This document shows positions 12,401 to 24,539 of a DNA stretch of 64,000 nucleotides, piece after piece. Made by a program: the position numbers and the translations under genes. Under the pieces are notes generated by a model. The model was not told the origin of the DNA. It did not search any database and saw nothing but the letters and a program-made list of their open reading frames with translations. This stretch comes from Pseudevernia furfuracea. Its lineage: Eukaryota > Ascomycota > Lecanoromycetes > Lecanorales > Parmeliaceae. The stretch spans positions 620,001 to 684,000 of the forward strand of contig JAIUPT010000038.1 of NCBI GenBank assembly GCA_022315425.1, written 5' to 3'. Numbering within the stretch: position 1 is the stretch's first letter; every line of letters starts with the position of its first letter.

Positions 12401-13126
12401 AAAAGCTCGTATGCATCCCATGTTACCACTCCACCAGCTATTCTGCTCCAGCACCATTTCATGACACTGCTAAGGACCTACATCCCAGTTAGCATTTCTT
12501 TTTCAAGTTGCAAAACCCGGGCAAAAACCCCGAGTAGTGAGACATCTCGTAAGGGTGGTTGTCAAGAGTCTTCTGCTCTGAAAACAATGTCTTGCAAATC
12601 GCAGAGGGTCTGTAATCAGTACTTGTTCAAGGCAAAAAGCCAATCAATTGAGACAGTTCGAAGGGCGTGTGGAACGGCTTTTTACTCCCAGTACATGTCT
12701 TACCCCCGCCAAGTCATTGGGAGTTGGTATAGACTGCTCCAAACTGGTACGTACCATTGGTTCCGTTAACATCAGTTCTTGCTCCAAGCGCTCTCCTTTT
12801 AGCTCGGCGCCCCTTTCCCTGCTGAAGAAATTCCGGATGAAGGTGCGTGCGGCGCTAGGATCCGACGCGGGTCTGAAGGGCAAGAGGAGGAATGGGATAT
12901 CCAGGGCTCTTGACTTCAATTCATTTGTGCAAGCCCGCATCAGTTCCTGTATTTCTTCCGGTTCCACCTCCTTTCGTGTCCAAGCGTCCCCCTCCCAGAG
13001 TGGCTTTGGCGGTGGGGCAGGGGCGATGGCGCCATTTGGCTGGGAATTGGCCTTCTTTTTTGACTTGGGCGAGGCCAGTCCACCCGCCTCCTTATCCTTG
13101 CTCCTGAGCTTGGAAAAGAAACCCAT
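9483..13126 (-). CDS. MSB1: Msb1/Mug8-domain morphogenesis protein
   Basis: Three exons (13126-12755, 12477-12155, 12111-9483) encode 1107 aa. The first about 350 residues match the fungal Msb1/Mug8 domain (formerly DUF1708): MGFFSKLR, EEIQELMRACTNELKSRALD, FLLLPFRP, a KWCWSRIAGGVVTWDAYELF stretch and LFFAYLRSLSPDSVRG. The long C-terminal part is low-complexity, rich in Pro, Ala, Ser and basic residues with several poly-proline runs, as expected for a scaffold. Yeast Msb1 works with Cdc42/Rho1 signalling in bud-site growth; fungal relatives act in polarised growth and cell-wall integrity, so a cortical role is inferred. The second intron is only 43 bp (GTTCGT...GCTGACAAAG), the first 277 bp. 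The last residues end EERGC-like near a Ser/Glu-rich tail. Confidence 0.9.
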
Positions 13127-16100
13127 GGTGAATGCTTGTGGGGGTTATGTGCGACCTTAGGTATCGCTCATGGGCATGGTGTCCTACGATTCATGGGTAG
13201 GAGCGGTATGTATGCCCCAAGGATGTTGGATCTTCTGGAGACGTGCGATCACTAGACAATCGCCAAAGGGAGGTGGGTAGGCGTTGAAAGGCTTGAGGGG
13301 CCGGCGCGCGGTGAGGGCGCGGTGAGCTTGATTGGTTGACGGGCGTAGCTAGAATTGGGTCTAAGTTTGCGGCTCACACTCAGGCTCGTGGTGTATGCTT
13401 AGTTTTGAAGGGTAGAATGGCGAGTCCATTGCAATTCAGTGAAATAAAATAATACCTTACTTATTATTAATGAGGTACGATGATAATCATAATTTCCATG
13501 TTTTTACAAATAATTAAGCTATTATTTTTCAGGGGCAAGCATTTTGGGTGAGGGACCAAATTCCAAAAGGGCACATTTTAAATCTTCTGCATACGCCAAT
13601 CAAATATTTCAGCACCATCGGGCGCTAACCCTCGTTTCACCGACCTTGATTAATGGACTATGGTGTATGGTACCTTTAGGGTTTCTCTTGGGGGTCCATG
13701 CTCAAATGCAGTGATGCAGATATTGCAGTCAAACAAGATTGTTATCAGTTATCAATTATCAAGTTTCTCCCACGGTACACGGTACATAGTACACAATACA
13801 CCGGTACGCGGTACACGGTACACGTGTTGTTGAGGTCAAATCACTTTCAAACAAGCTAAGCGAAGCGAAATCCTGGATACCTGCTCCACCTGCTAAGCAT
13901 TGGCCCTTCCCGCTTTATCTGCAGCCAACCGGTCATCATCTCCGCGAATTTTCAGACTTATGGACGGGTTCCAGCGCATCGCTTTTGTCCGCGCTATCTA
14001 CCCCATCTGTGGGCGTTGAAGGCAAGCTCGATTTAATTAAGCTGGGAAGGCACTACCGGTATTACAGTAAATAGCTTGCCCATGATGATGGAACCATACA
14101 GTACTTCTCTGAGCGATGGGATCCCCACTTTTCGTCCACTCCAAAAGTCATGTGATTTTCATGTACAGTACAAGTATTTAAACATATCTTATGTAGCCGA
14201 CGTCTAGCTACTTAAGGGTCTTTTGACTCGCATGATCGTTATTTCTAATTCTAATTCCCAGTTACTGATGGCCACCCAGCTATTCAAATCCAACAGAAGT
14301 TACCTTTGTTCTCGACCTCGTCATGTCGTTCACCGCGATACCGTTTGACTCATTGATGTCAAAGCACTTGATCTGCTCAACTTCGTCCATCGATACTTGT
14401 ATCGCGCTCTCTCCTTTTCGCGCCAAAATGCTGCGTAGTCCATTAAACATATCAAGTATTTCCAACTTAGGCGCACGATGGTCAAAGACAATGAGACTGT
14501 CATTGAGTGTATTCGAGCTCGGCCATGGTGCCGCGCTGACTCAAATCAGAAAGTTCAATGAGCTTGTCAACATGACTGCCAGAGAGCCGGAAGAATGGTT
14601 GAAGAAGGAACAGTCGGAAAGTTCGGGCTGGACCAGAGGAGATGGATCCGAAGAGACTATTGGTCATGAATGGTAGGCGGGAGCAAATGTGCAAGACAGA
14701 CCACAGATCCCACAAGAATTGGTAGCGGCCGGAAGATGATTGAGATCTTGAAGAAAAATCTCAAGAAAGATCCATCCAGCTATGAGGAGGATGACATTGG
14801 TCATATGCGAAAAGTAGTGAGCTACTACAGACGCCACCTTGCCCAGGAGGACGAGCAAAACAGGACACCAATAGCAAGAGCTACAAATCCTTGAAGAATT
14901 GTACGATTGTTTCCGAGCCGTTTTCTCCACACTCGATATCAGAGCCTGAATCGCAAGAGATATATGGAGGGTAATATGGGGAGTAAAGACCACTCTGTAC
15001 CCCTGACACGTATTGTTTAATTGAAGCTCTACCCTCAAGGGCTACTACTAATTCTGGGTTCGTGTAGGGGGCCACGATGCAAAAGAGTCATGGAATAAAA
15101 TTTGTTTCAGGGTACTGATCGCAGTCCGTCTACCTCGGAATCTAATCTGAAGCAGTCAAGAGCGCGGGATCTATGATACTGGCTAATGTGTTCCCAGATC
15201 AGGATCAGATCTACAGTCTTTGAGAGCGCGGGATATATGATACTGTCTGACGTATTTGAAGATCAGGATGAAAGAAGTTATTTCTCGAATCTCATCTGGA
15301 TTAACCCTGCCTCAAGTGTTCATTGATGCCAGGATACCGCGTTTGGTGTATTATCGATCCGCAACCGCTGTTTGTTCATGATTAATTCATTGTTCCTTGA
15401 CCATACGAGCTAGATTACCCGTAAATGCCGTTGAGACCGGGAATTCTTGACTTCAGAGAATAACCAACGTGGTGGCTAGAAATAGATACCTAGCTTCCGC
15501 GACTAATGAGTTTGTGGGGCCAACCTCGACAAGAGCCGCATCGAACATACATGTTTCCGTTTATGTGGACCTAATGCTATCGTACCTAGCAAGATGGGTA
15601 GCTTATTTTAGGGATATTGAAGCTTTACTGCCCCCAGTTTCTACCAATAGCACAAGATTGGTGGTTGGCATCTCGAATCCACACGTGCTTGAAAGACTGA
15701 CGCTACACGGCAAAGAGGAATGACACGGATTGGGGCTTGCCTACTGTAACCCGAGGGTTCAACGTCATTCTGGAAAGACTGTATATGACAACCGTGGAAG
15801 GCCAGTCAGTGTAAAGCTGACCCGAGAATGGTCCAGCGCCTACGCTCGCCTCTCGCGGACGCCTCCCTCTGAGATTGTAGTGACAGCTTCTGCATGGAAT
15901 CGACCGTAGATGACGCTGGGCACGGGCCGAATGCAAGGTTCGATGGTGATATTTCCATAGATTCGTGAGACTGCCGGCGATGTGTAGAAGTCGAAGGGTT
16001 GAAAGGGTCCAAGAAGCGATATTCAACCAAAGCCATGCCTGAAGGAGTGAATTAGTCGTCTTTCTCAAATACAACGAGCGTCTGATTGGACTCTGTTGGT

Positions 16101-16537
16101 GAGATGAAGGAGTCTGAACCCTGCAGATAACTGTTTTCAGGGCTATTAATACTCTTTTTGATACGGGAACGGATAAGCGTCAAACATTGCCAAGGAACGC
16201 TACGGAGTAAAAGAGGCGATTTTCGAGGCCTTTCTCTTCTGGCGTTTCTGCTGTCTTTTATTATTAGAACAGGCACGTCAAAACAACTTCGGTAAAATCT
16301 AAAGCTCTGAGCCTCTGATCATATATGCTTGCTGCTCTGCAAAAGCCCGTTTACATCAAAGACATATTCTCCTTGCAACCGCTGATTTGGCAACGGTCGC
16401 ACTTTTGCTAGCCACGTACTCTACTCTCTACGATACATAATACTCTCAATCTGCGACAGCCATCCTCGAGTCTACTCCCCATAAATTCCTCCGTACCCCG
16501 CTACTGTCTGTTGATATTAATTACCACAACCACTAGG
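13127..16537. other. Gene-poor interval between Msb1 gene and MADS-box gene
   Basis: About 3.4 kb with no gene I can support. It includes an AT-rich stretch (about 13440-13560), a GTAC-rich repeat patch (13771-13826) and short open frames at 14280-14680 and 15700-16280 on both strands that match nothing I know. The last few hundred bases, rich in CTCT and CAAC runs, are probably the promoter and leader of the MADS-box gene. Confidence 0.5.
13771..13826. repeat. Degenerate CGGTACAC short tandem repeat
   Basis: About 56 bp made mostly of variants of an 8-bp word (CGGTACAC, with GGTACATA, GTACACAA and GGTACGCG). Each word contains the palindrome GTAC, so the patch is locally symmetric on both strands. 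Confidence 0.75.
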
Positions 16538-18401
16538 ATGGGGAGACGGAAGATCGAGATCAAGGCGATCAAGGACGACAGGAATCGATCTGTGTAAGTC
16601 AATGGCCACTTTCCATTGTGCGCAATGCTCACGGGGTTGGCTTCACTAACAAGCTATACCCCGTTCGCTATTTCACCTACTTGACATCCCAAAGTTGGAT
16701 CGTTTTGCTGCCGATAGAAGTATTTGCTAATTGTTCCTCTTAGTACTTTCCTCAAGCGCAAAGGTGGCCTGTTCAAGAAGGCTCACGAGCTCTCAGTCCT
16801 CTGCTCCGTCGATGTCGCCGTCATTATCTTTGGCCACAATAAGAAGCTATACGAATACTCCTCCGGCGATATCTCGGAGACACTTGGCAGGCACCACTAC
16901 GTGAGTGCTAACACTTGCGTCCTGGCCTCGAGGCTAACAATTCTGACAGTATGGTGGTGTCGCACATGAACACAAGGGTCCTGGAGACTTCAACGGCGGC
17001 GGCATGGACGACGAGGACGATGATGAGATGGGCACACCGCCGCTAGAAGATCCAATGCCACGAGAACACAGTCTTCCTCCACACCTTCAAAACGCCGCGA
17101 ACTACATGAGAAACGCATCTCCTCCTATTCAAGTTCAAAATGGCGTCCCATACCAAAGACAGCACACGCCTCAGGCTCAAATGATTTCGCGACCAGGATC
17201 GAGAAACAGCGTCCCCAATGTACGCCGTATGAGTGGAAGCCTTGGTCCAGGTCCGTCCCACCTACAGCAAGTCAGCCAAGCCCCCCAAGGTGCCAACGGC
17301 TATGCCTACACGCGACAGGCTCCATCAATTTACAACACTCAAGCGGCCCAAGGCATGCCGGTCGCACCTCATCACCCTCAACAACAAGCTCAACAAGCCC
17401 AACAAGCCCAGTATTATGGTCACCTCCAACAAGCAGCCGCTCCACATCCTCAAGTGCAGCAGGCATACTTGCAAGAGCAAAGAAGACAGTCGTTACCGCC
17501 CGCATTCCCACAACACGAGCGCCAACAGCAGCAGCAACAGCACATGCCCTCCCCACCTCAACCCGAACGCGAGCAATCTCAAGATGATCAATCGAACCGA
17601 CTCCAACAGCCCCAGCAAGCCAAATCCCGAAGCATCTTCACCCCGATTGACGATAGTCGATCACTGTTGGCTCAGCATTGGGGTATTGGCAAAAGTACCA
17701 CTGAGCCCAAGTCGGACATCAAGCGCGAAAATGAAACACAATCAGACGCACGAAACCAACCCTCAAAGGTTACATCTTCTTTAAGGTCGCAAAGAGAGGC
17801 TCCAGTTCCTAGGAGAGCAGATTCGATAGAATTCCCTCCCCCATCACGATCAAGCACCGCCCAATCAAATGCAAAGAGACCAAGGCTCAAAGTCCAGATA
17901 CCAGAAGAACAATCAGATGCCGACAGTGCCACTGCTTCTTCACCCCGTCAGTCTGCAATTACTACTAGCGATACACCAGCGAAGAGCACGGAGGCGAGTC
18001 ATTCGTCCGGTACCGGTGTTGTCTTACCCCCTCCATCGCCAAGTGCGAGCGCTATCCTGAGTGCAGGCGCATCTGGTCCCCCAAATCCATTTGCTCGGCC
18101 GCATCCGCCCGGAGGACCTTCGCAAGGCCAATCCTACAGCAGTAACAATAATAGCATCGAAACACCCATATCAGCACTACCATCACGATTTGTCGCTGAT
18201 GGTTTACTCCCCTCACCATCATCGTTCTACCCAGAATGGAACTTTGGCCGTTCGGGAGGCGACAGCAACCTTCTTCCCAGCCCCTTGAACCTCCAAACGC
18301 CGGTGATGGGTCTATCAAATTTCAGAGACGAGGATGTAGACCGGAAGAGGAAAAGCCCAGATCAGGAGGGCCAGGAGGCGGCCAAAAGGGTCAAAACGTG
18401 A
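16538..18401 (+). CDS. rlm1: MADS-box transcription factor, Rlm1/MEF2 type
   Basis: Three exons (16538-16593, 16744-16900, 16950-18401) give 554 aa. The N-terminus is a textbook MEF2-type MADS box: MGRRKIEIKAIKDDRNRSV, then TFLKRKGGLFKKAHELSVLC and SVDVAVIIFGHNKKLYEYSS, followed by the fungal GDISETLGRHHYYGGVAHEHKG stretch. The remainder is disordered, with an acidic DDEDDDE patch, Gln-rich tracts and many Ser/Pro dipeptides that look like MAP-kinase sites, ending in a basic KRKSP...KRVKT segment. Rlm1 in yeast and RlmA in Aspergillus are activated by the cell-wall-integrity MAP kinase and induce wall genes; the same is expected here. Introns of 150 and 49 bp interrupt the DNA-binding domain. 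Confidence 0.95.
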
Positions 18402-19245
18402 CTCCAGTCAGCATTCTTGAAGAGGTGCTGAAGTAATGCTTGGGTAGGATAAGGATTTGCACATATTGGGATGTTTCTGTATGACATTATGCGGACCAAT
18501 GGTCAGATAGCCAGATATCTTCACACTCGCTTTAGCGCTTTTTGATTGAGCATGCATTATTGTCTTCTTTACACACGGCTAGCTACTTTGTACACTTGGC
18601 TTGATATCAGTGGCGCCTTCATTTAGTGTGTCAACATCAGGACCTTACCTAGGTACTTATTAGGTCTTTATTTGCATATCACTTTCTTTGCCCACGTAGT
18701 TATGTGAATGGGTAATTGTCCGATTGTAAGGATTTCTTCATACCTTTCTTCACCTTAGAGTATGTACCTTTTCCTTCCTTTTTTTGATTTTTGTGATTGC
18801 CTACAGAGTATGTACCTTTTGTTTATAGGGTAAGGTATATCAAGGCGAGCGTTGCGCTAGCAATGTCACAATCAGACAAGCTTTTCGTGATTCCGTCACC
18901 CGTGAAACAAGATCGATGACATAAGAATAAGGTAATAAATGGATCAGATCGAGGACCCGTTGGTACCTACCGCATCGGCATTATTTGCCTCTTATTAAAT
19001 TGTTGCTGGAAGTTCGGCTTTAGCAAAAGCCGAGGCTGGTGGGCCCAAACATTATTGTGTGCTACCTACTTACTTTACAAACTTTCTAAAAATCTTCTCC
19101 CCGCCTCACCTCTTCAAACTTCGCTCTCTCATATGCATCGTGAATCACTGCTTCCTTGGCATATGTACAAGGAAGGAGCCACTTTGTATTTAGAGCTTGC
19201 ACGCCGCATTTGAGCCATAGTTGACTTGGAATACCTTCTTTTGCC
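18402..19245. other. Intergenic, 3' of MADS gene and 5' of MFS gene
   Basis: No coding signal. T-rich and AT-rich runs follow the MADS stop codon and could be its 3' UTR; a motif GAGTATGTACCTTTT-like is present twice near 18760-18825. Confidence 0.5.
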
Positions 19246-21401
19246 ATGTCTTCAACAGTCATGGCTTCAATAGTTCAAGAACCCTCTCAGGCTGAGCGCC
19301 TCGAACACGTCGCTGTCGCTGGCATAGGGCCCGATGATGATGAGACGTTGGGCGATCGATTATCAGACAAAGCTCCCAGTGGATCGGTCGATACACCCTC
19401 AAATGAATCAGATGAAGTTGTCGAGGCCAAGGCGGACCGAGGACCAGAAGAGAAGCCGCCAGTACCACCGCAAGCACTAGAGCGGAGTAAAGCGAAGGTT
19501 GCATTGATTATGGCATCGCTCATGGTGAGGGACGCCGAAATTGGGAAGTCTGAATAGCATTGCTGATCAAGAGTTTAGATCGCTGTCTTTCTTGCCGCTC
19601 TCGATACCGTGAGTCTTGCGCATACAGTCCATCCCTATCCCCATTGACATCTACCTAGACTATTATCACAACTGCCGTCCCGACAATCACCGCACATTTC
19701 CATTCCTCGGAAGCCGACTACACATGGATAGGATCCGCCTACCTTCTGGCAGCGGCAGCAGCGACGCCTACATGGGGGAAGATCAGTGATATCTGGGGTC
19801 GCAAGCCAATCATACTGGTGGCTAATTCTGTTTTCTTCCTTGGCTCTCTCATATCGGCTCTGAGTACCAACATCCAAATGCTGCTTGCGGGTCGAGTCAT
19901 ACAAGGAACAGGAGGTGGAGGCTTGATCACCTTGGCCAACATTTGCATCAGCGACTTGTTCAGCATGAGGTATGATCCGCTTTCGATGAATCACGAGTTC
20001 AGAGATTAATTGGTTTCACAGAGAGCGTGGGAAATACTTCGGCATGATTGGGGCTGTTTGGGGCATTGCAAGTGCTCTCGGTCCAATACTCGGAGGTGTC
20101 TTCACAGAGAAAGTCTCGTGGCGCTGGTGCTTCTACATCAATCGTATGTCACTATTCGCTTTTGATCTCTGGTTTCGGATCCGGCTGATTTCTCCTCAGT
20201 TCCCTTCGATGGTATCGCCTTCGCCATCATCATGGTCTACCTTGACATCGAAACACCAAAAACCCCCATGCTAGACGGACTGAAAGCCATCGACTGGCTC
20301 GGCGTCCTACTCGTAACCGGCGGTACCGTCATGTTCCTCCTTGGCCTCGAATACGGTGGTGTATCCTTTCCCTGGTCCTCGGCGACAGTCATCTGCCTAG
20401 TGGTATTTGGCCTCATCACTATCGTCCTCTTCATTATCAACGAATGGAAGCTGGCCAAATATCCAATGATGCCCCTCCGCCTCTTCTCCAAATCTTCCAA
20501 TCTCGCTGCGCTAGCCGTCTGCTGGGCCCACGGCATGGTCTTCATTTCCGGCACTTATTTTTTCCCTCTCTATTTTCAAGCTGTCCTCGGCGCCAACCCC
20601 ATTCTTAGCGGAGTATACCTATTCCCCTTTGTAATCTCCCTCTCGTTCACCTCCGCCTTCGTCGGCATCTTCATAAAGAAGACAGGGCATTACCTCCCGC
20701 CTATCTGGTTAGGACTGTTTTTCATGACTGTCGGCTTCGGTCTCTACATCGACCTCCCTGTCGGTCCTACCTGGGGTCGTATCTTCCCCTTCCAAATAAT
20801 AGCTGGTATTGGAGTGGGGCCAAATTTCCAGGCACCTCTTATAGCCCTGCAAACGCTTGTGCCTCCGAGGGATATTGCGACCGCCACAGCGACCTTTGGT
20901 TTCATCCGCAATATCAGTACCGCCATATCAGTCGTCATTGGCGGCGTCATCTTTCAAAACGCAATGAAAAAGCGCGAATCGAGCTTGATAGCAGCTGCAA
21001 ACCAACAGATCGGTACTGAACTCGGTGGTGGTGGCGCAGGTGCCGCTACCTCAGTAGTGAAGAACCTCCCAGAGCCAGGCAGACAAACAGTGAGAGCCGA
21101 CTATGTGGCAAGCCTACGAGAGATGTGGATCTTCTTCGTTTGCATTGCAGCAACTGGGTTTTTCGTGAGTCTATTCATCAAGAAGACAACGTTGAGCAAG
21201 TCGCATGAAGTGACAAAAACGGGCTTAGCTGCGGAGGAACAGAATCGGATGGATAGGAAACAGGAGGCTGAGAGTAAGAGGGCGAGCAGAATGGCGTCTG
21301 GTATGAATGGAAGGAAGAGTGAGGATATCACCGCTGCGACTGGGACAGCGACGACAGCGACGACGGATGCGGAGAAGACAAATGGAGATAATAACGTCTG
21401 A
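19246..21401 (+). CDS. MFS drug:H+ antiporter-type transporter (14-TM, DHA2-like)
   Basis: Five exons (19246-19524, 19579-19608, 19659-19969, 20022-20143, 20200-21401) encode 647 aa. After a hydrophilic acidic N-terminus of about 80 residues comes IAVFLAALDTTIITTAVPTI, the LDxTI(V/I)xxALP-like signature of fungal DHA2 exporters, then DIWGRKP (motif A) and GRVIQGTGGGGL in the region of motif C/B. Many hydrophobic helices follow, and the tail is charged and rich in Lys/Glu then Ala/Thr. The predicted location is a membrane, probably plasma or vacuolar. Relatives export toxic compounds or basic amino acids; the substrate cannot be read from sequence. Exon 2 is only 30 nt, coding for the middle of the first signature. 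No biosynthetic cluster surrounds it. Confidence 0.92.
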
Positions 21402-23408
21402 GGTGGCTGGAGGCATTTAGCATTTGAATGAGCATAGATGGCGAGAGAAAGCATAATGAGCGGTGCATTGCAAGATACCACCGGTCTGGTTGGATGCTAG
21501 GCATCTTTTACGACTTCAATCCCTTAGAACTTTTCTACATCGATTTTAATTACCTGTTATGTATATACAATGTGTGTCTGCTGTCAAGGTAAAGGAACCA
21601 GACTCGACTTCCAGCGAGATCTGTGGCCTGTCCATAGCCTTGAAAGTCATGGCGAGAAATACGGGACAAATCGTATCCCATACGATATAACCGCGCGTCC
21701 AACCCCAGAAAGCCAAGGTGTTTGTTGAATTTTGTCGAATCATGATGTACATGTTCCTGAGGAGACGCGTTGGATTCCTTCGTGGCGTTCTGCCTAGCTA
21801 GTAAGCTAGGTGGATCTTGTAGGAATTAGTATACGACCGACCAACCAACCAACCAACCAACCAACCAACCAACCAACCAACCAACCAACAAGCAAGCTGA
21901 AAAGTCTTACCGTGTCTGTGCTACGAGTATATGAGGGAAGCTTGTCCCATGTATCTTCATCGAGTTTTGTTGCAGAATTTTTTTTTTTGCGGATTCGGGA
22001 CAGAGCGTTTTGTAAAGGCGGGCATTTGAGCCACGAAAAGCAACACTAACGCCATCGCTAACTAAAGGAAGCGAGGGTACCTTGAAAAAGAAAAAGAGAA
22101 AAAAAGTTAGATAAGTATAGATACCGGACCACCTCTCTCTTGTGGAATTCCATCCAACCTCTTGTCTCTCTGTCACATATGTATGCAAGAGAAGTGTCAC
22201 AGGTCCAAACTTGGAGCACTTGTACGATGAGGGTGTCCAGCATTATTGGCAATGCGATGACGCCTACTTACCGCCTTGTGTTGCATGTCAGCGTCCAATT
22301 GCGAGATTGCGACACTCCCGAACGTGTCTGAAAATTTTGCTTCATTTCTCATGGATAGGATGGTGATGATTTGACGAAAGAAGAAAGCCTTTGCGCATAT
22401 TCTGACAGAAAGTTGCGCCACGGTCTCGACTATGGTCGTTGCGACGTTTCATCGCGTTGCGCTCATACCAAACAACAGATGTTTACATTCCGAGTCAAAA
22501 CATTACTGCCAGGTACACCAGTCGGGTGAGGAGAGAAAGCGGCAATCATCGATCTTGCTCTCCACCTTAAAAAGAAGGACAACGAATGATCTCGACGTTT
22601 CCGGTGCAATGTCAAACAAGTAAAAGCTGCAAAGCTCACAAATAACATGGCGATTGGAACAGCGGGCTTCGCTTCCAAAGCCGCATGAGATTTCCCAGCG
22701 CCAAGCCCGTTAGCGAAATTAATTGCCATTACCCCTGGATTTGTCTTCCCCCGTACTACTGCCTCCCCACACGTCCAACCTCGTCGTCGTCGTTACTGCC
22801 TTCCAAAGCTCTATTGCCCTGCTTCACGATCTGTCGAACAGAAATCAAGTCACTCCTTTCTTGATTCCTGCTCCTTTCGTCCAAGTCCACACTCTTTTAC
22901 ACTCAGTCCTATTCACTCTTTGAACATCCAAACGATTCGCTTCTAGAACGCGCTGGCCTTAGATTCAATAGCAGGTACGACCTCAAGTCACCCCGTTTCA
23001 TTGTTACCAATGCCGCCACCCTCAGCCACGTGTGCTTGTTGCCCATTGTCAGGCGACCAAAGGAACCCGACTGCTCTATTCGCTTGGAGTTTCATTCAGT
23101 CTTTGTCCTTTGCCCAGCCCTTCGAGATTTCAAACTGCCTGATTCTACATACATACATTCACTCCGCCATAGCCTCGAATTCACTCTGCCTCAGCTCCCT
23201 ATTGTGCTTTTCAAGTACTGTCCAGTCATTTCAATAATTCACATTGTTTCCAAGGCTGTGATACTCTCAACGTTACATGCGTTTACCAACCACCTTATCG
23301 CTAACAACACTTCTTTCAGACTCACTTCCACTCAACCTTCGCATCTAGCAAATATATCTATCATTAAAGTCCATCAGTACCTACACATACCTTCCGCAAT
23401 ACTTCGCA
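21402..23408. other. Intergenic with CCAA microsatellite; likely leader of secreted-protein gene
   Basis: No supported gene. It contains a (CCAA)12 microsatellite and, in the last 500 bp, pyrimidine-rich CTC/TTC runs and CATACATACATT words typical of fungal promoters and 5' leaders upstream of the secreted-protein gene. Confidence 0.5.
21841..21888. repeat. (CCAA)12 tetranucleotide microsatellite
   Basis: Twelve uninterrupted CCAA units, preceded by two CCGA-like units (21833-21840). It is a potential length-polymorphic marker. Confidence 0.95.
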
Positions 23409-24539
23409 ATGCAACTCTCATACCAGGCTTTGGTCCTGGTGGCCTTCAGCCTCGAATGCGCCCTCGCTCATCCGACGCACCAACAATTACATATTAAGCA
23501 CAGGCGAGACCTTGCTGACTTGCTTCACCAGAAGCGTACAGACTTCAGCAACCCGGCCACCTATGCCCCTGGAACCTTTCAAGATCTTGATTGGGCGTCT
23601 ATCTGCGCCGGAGGCAAATGCGACCCCAACAGCAAGTCATCGTCCAATCCAGCACCGGCAAATCCAGCCCCAGCCAGCTCAGCACCAGCCAGCCCAGCAC
23701 CATCCAGCGCACCCCAAGGTGTGTCTGGGACTGCAGGCGGTTCTACAACGGCCAGTACACCCGCTTCAAGCCCCTCAGCATCTACTATCCCGGCTTCCGG
23801 CTCCGGTTCAGGCTCAAGCTCAGGCTCTGGTTCTGGTTCTGGCACTTGCAACGACTTAAGCAGCGTCTGGACAAAGGGCGACACTAGCCGAGCCAATGCA
23901 GCCTACATGGGAGACGGCAGCAAATGCGCTGGTGGGTGCACAGCAGCCGATGGCCAAAAATACAGCTCCTATGGTGCCGCTACATCATCAGCGGGCAGTG
24001 GAGACGAATACCGAGGCAATGTTGGCGAGCCATACGGTCAGAATTTACTACCTTTAAGCGATTGTAATACCGACGGCCACGATTACTCCATCACTTTCAC
24101 TGCCAAAAGCCCAGTCACTATCGCTATGTGGAACAAAGTTGGAGATGACTGGCAGACTCCTGGTCGACAGATGACCGGGGCGAGCCGTAATGCCTGGTTT
24201 CTCTTCGACCTTGCGGCCAACGACAAGGCTGTCATCGGCGTCGCCCCCAATAGTCAGATTTCCTTCTCTCAGGCCTGCGACAGGAACGAAAACGGTCAGT
24301 TCAACTGCCCCTGGGGCGAGGCCGATTTCTCGGATACCAACAACGGAGCCTGGAGCGGCTATGACTATTCCGTGGAAGCGAACAACTATGTCAACAGTGG
24401 TGGTATCAGTGTGACGGTCGATGGCTATGACGTCAGTGATTCCAACGCGTGCGGTTTCTACAAGCCCGGTCAAGAGGACACAGGATGCAACACCAACCCT
24501 CCCGCGGGATCCATGCATGTCAAAGTTAGCATGGGCTAG
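23409..24539 (+). CDS. Secreted Asp f 4-like protein
   Basis: A single exon of 376 aa. A signal peptide is evident (MQLSYQALVLVAFSLECALA, cleavage near residue 20), followed by a basic pro-like stretch (IKHRRDLADLLHQKR). A Pro/Ala/Ser-rich linker then a Gly/Ser-rich linker (about residues 80-145) leads to a compact C-terminal domain with about eight cysteines. That domain contains YRGNVGEPYGQNLLPL and MWNKVGDDWQTPGRQM, which resemble the GNVGxPxGSNI and VFWNK...DG segments of the Asp f 4 family. The function of that family is unknown; members are extracellular and some are allergens in Aspergillus. The linker suggests wall association or O-glycosylation. The family call rests on memory of motifs, so it is moderate; secretion is much surer. 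Confidence 0.75.
   Translation: MQLSYQALVLVAFSLECALAHPTHQQLHIKHRRDLADLLHQKRTDFSNPATYAPGTFQDLDWASICAGGKCDPNSKSSSNPAPANPAPASSAPASPAPSSAPQGVSGTAGGSTTASTPASSPSASTIPASGSGSGSSSGSGSGSGTCNDLSSVWTKGDTSRANAAYMGDGSKCAGGCTAADGQKYSSYGAATSSAGSGDEYRGNVGEPYGQNLLPLSDCNTDGHDYSITFTAKSPVTIAMWNKVGDDWQTPGRQMTGASRNAWFLFDLAANDKAVIGVAPNSQISFSQACDRNENGQFNCPWGEADFSDTNNGAWSGYDYSVEANNYVNSGGISVTVDGYDVSDSNACGFYKPGQEDTGCNTNPPAGSMHVKVSMG

Noticed and set aside
14280..15080. Short frames on both strands (up to 124 codons)
   Set aside because: Some segments, such as NMTAREPEEWLKKE, look faintly protein-like, but I could not join them or place them in a family.
15700..16280. Minus-strand frames of 74-123 codons upstream of the MADS gene
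   Set aside because: No motif, no splice consistency, and overlapping frames on the same strand disagree; more likely promoter-side sequence.
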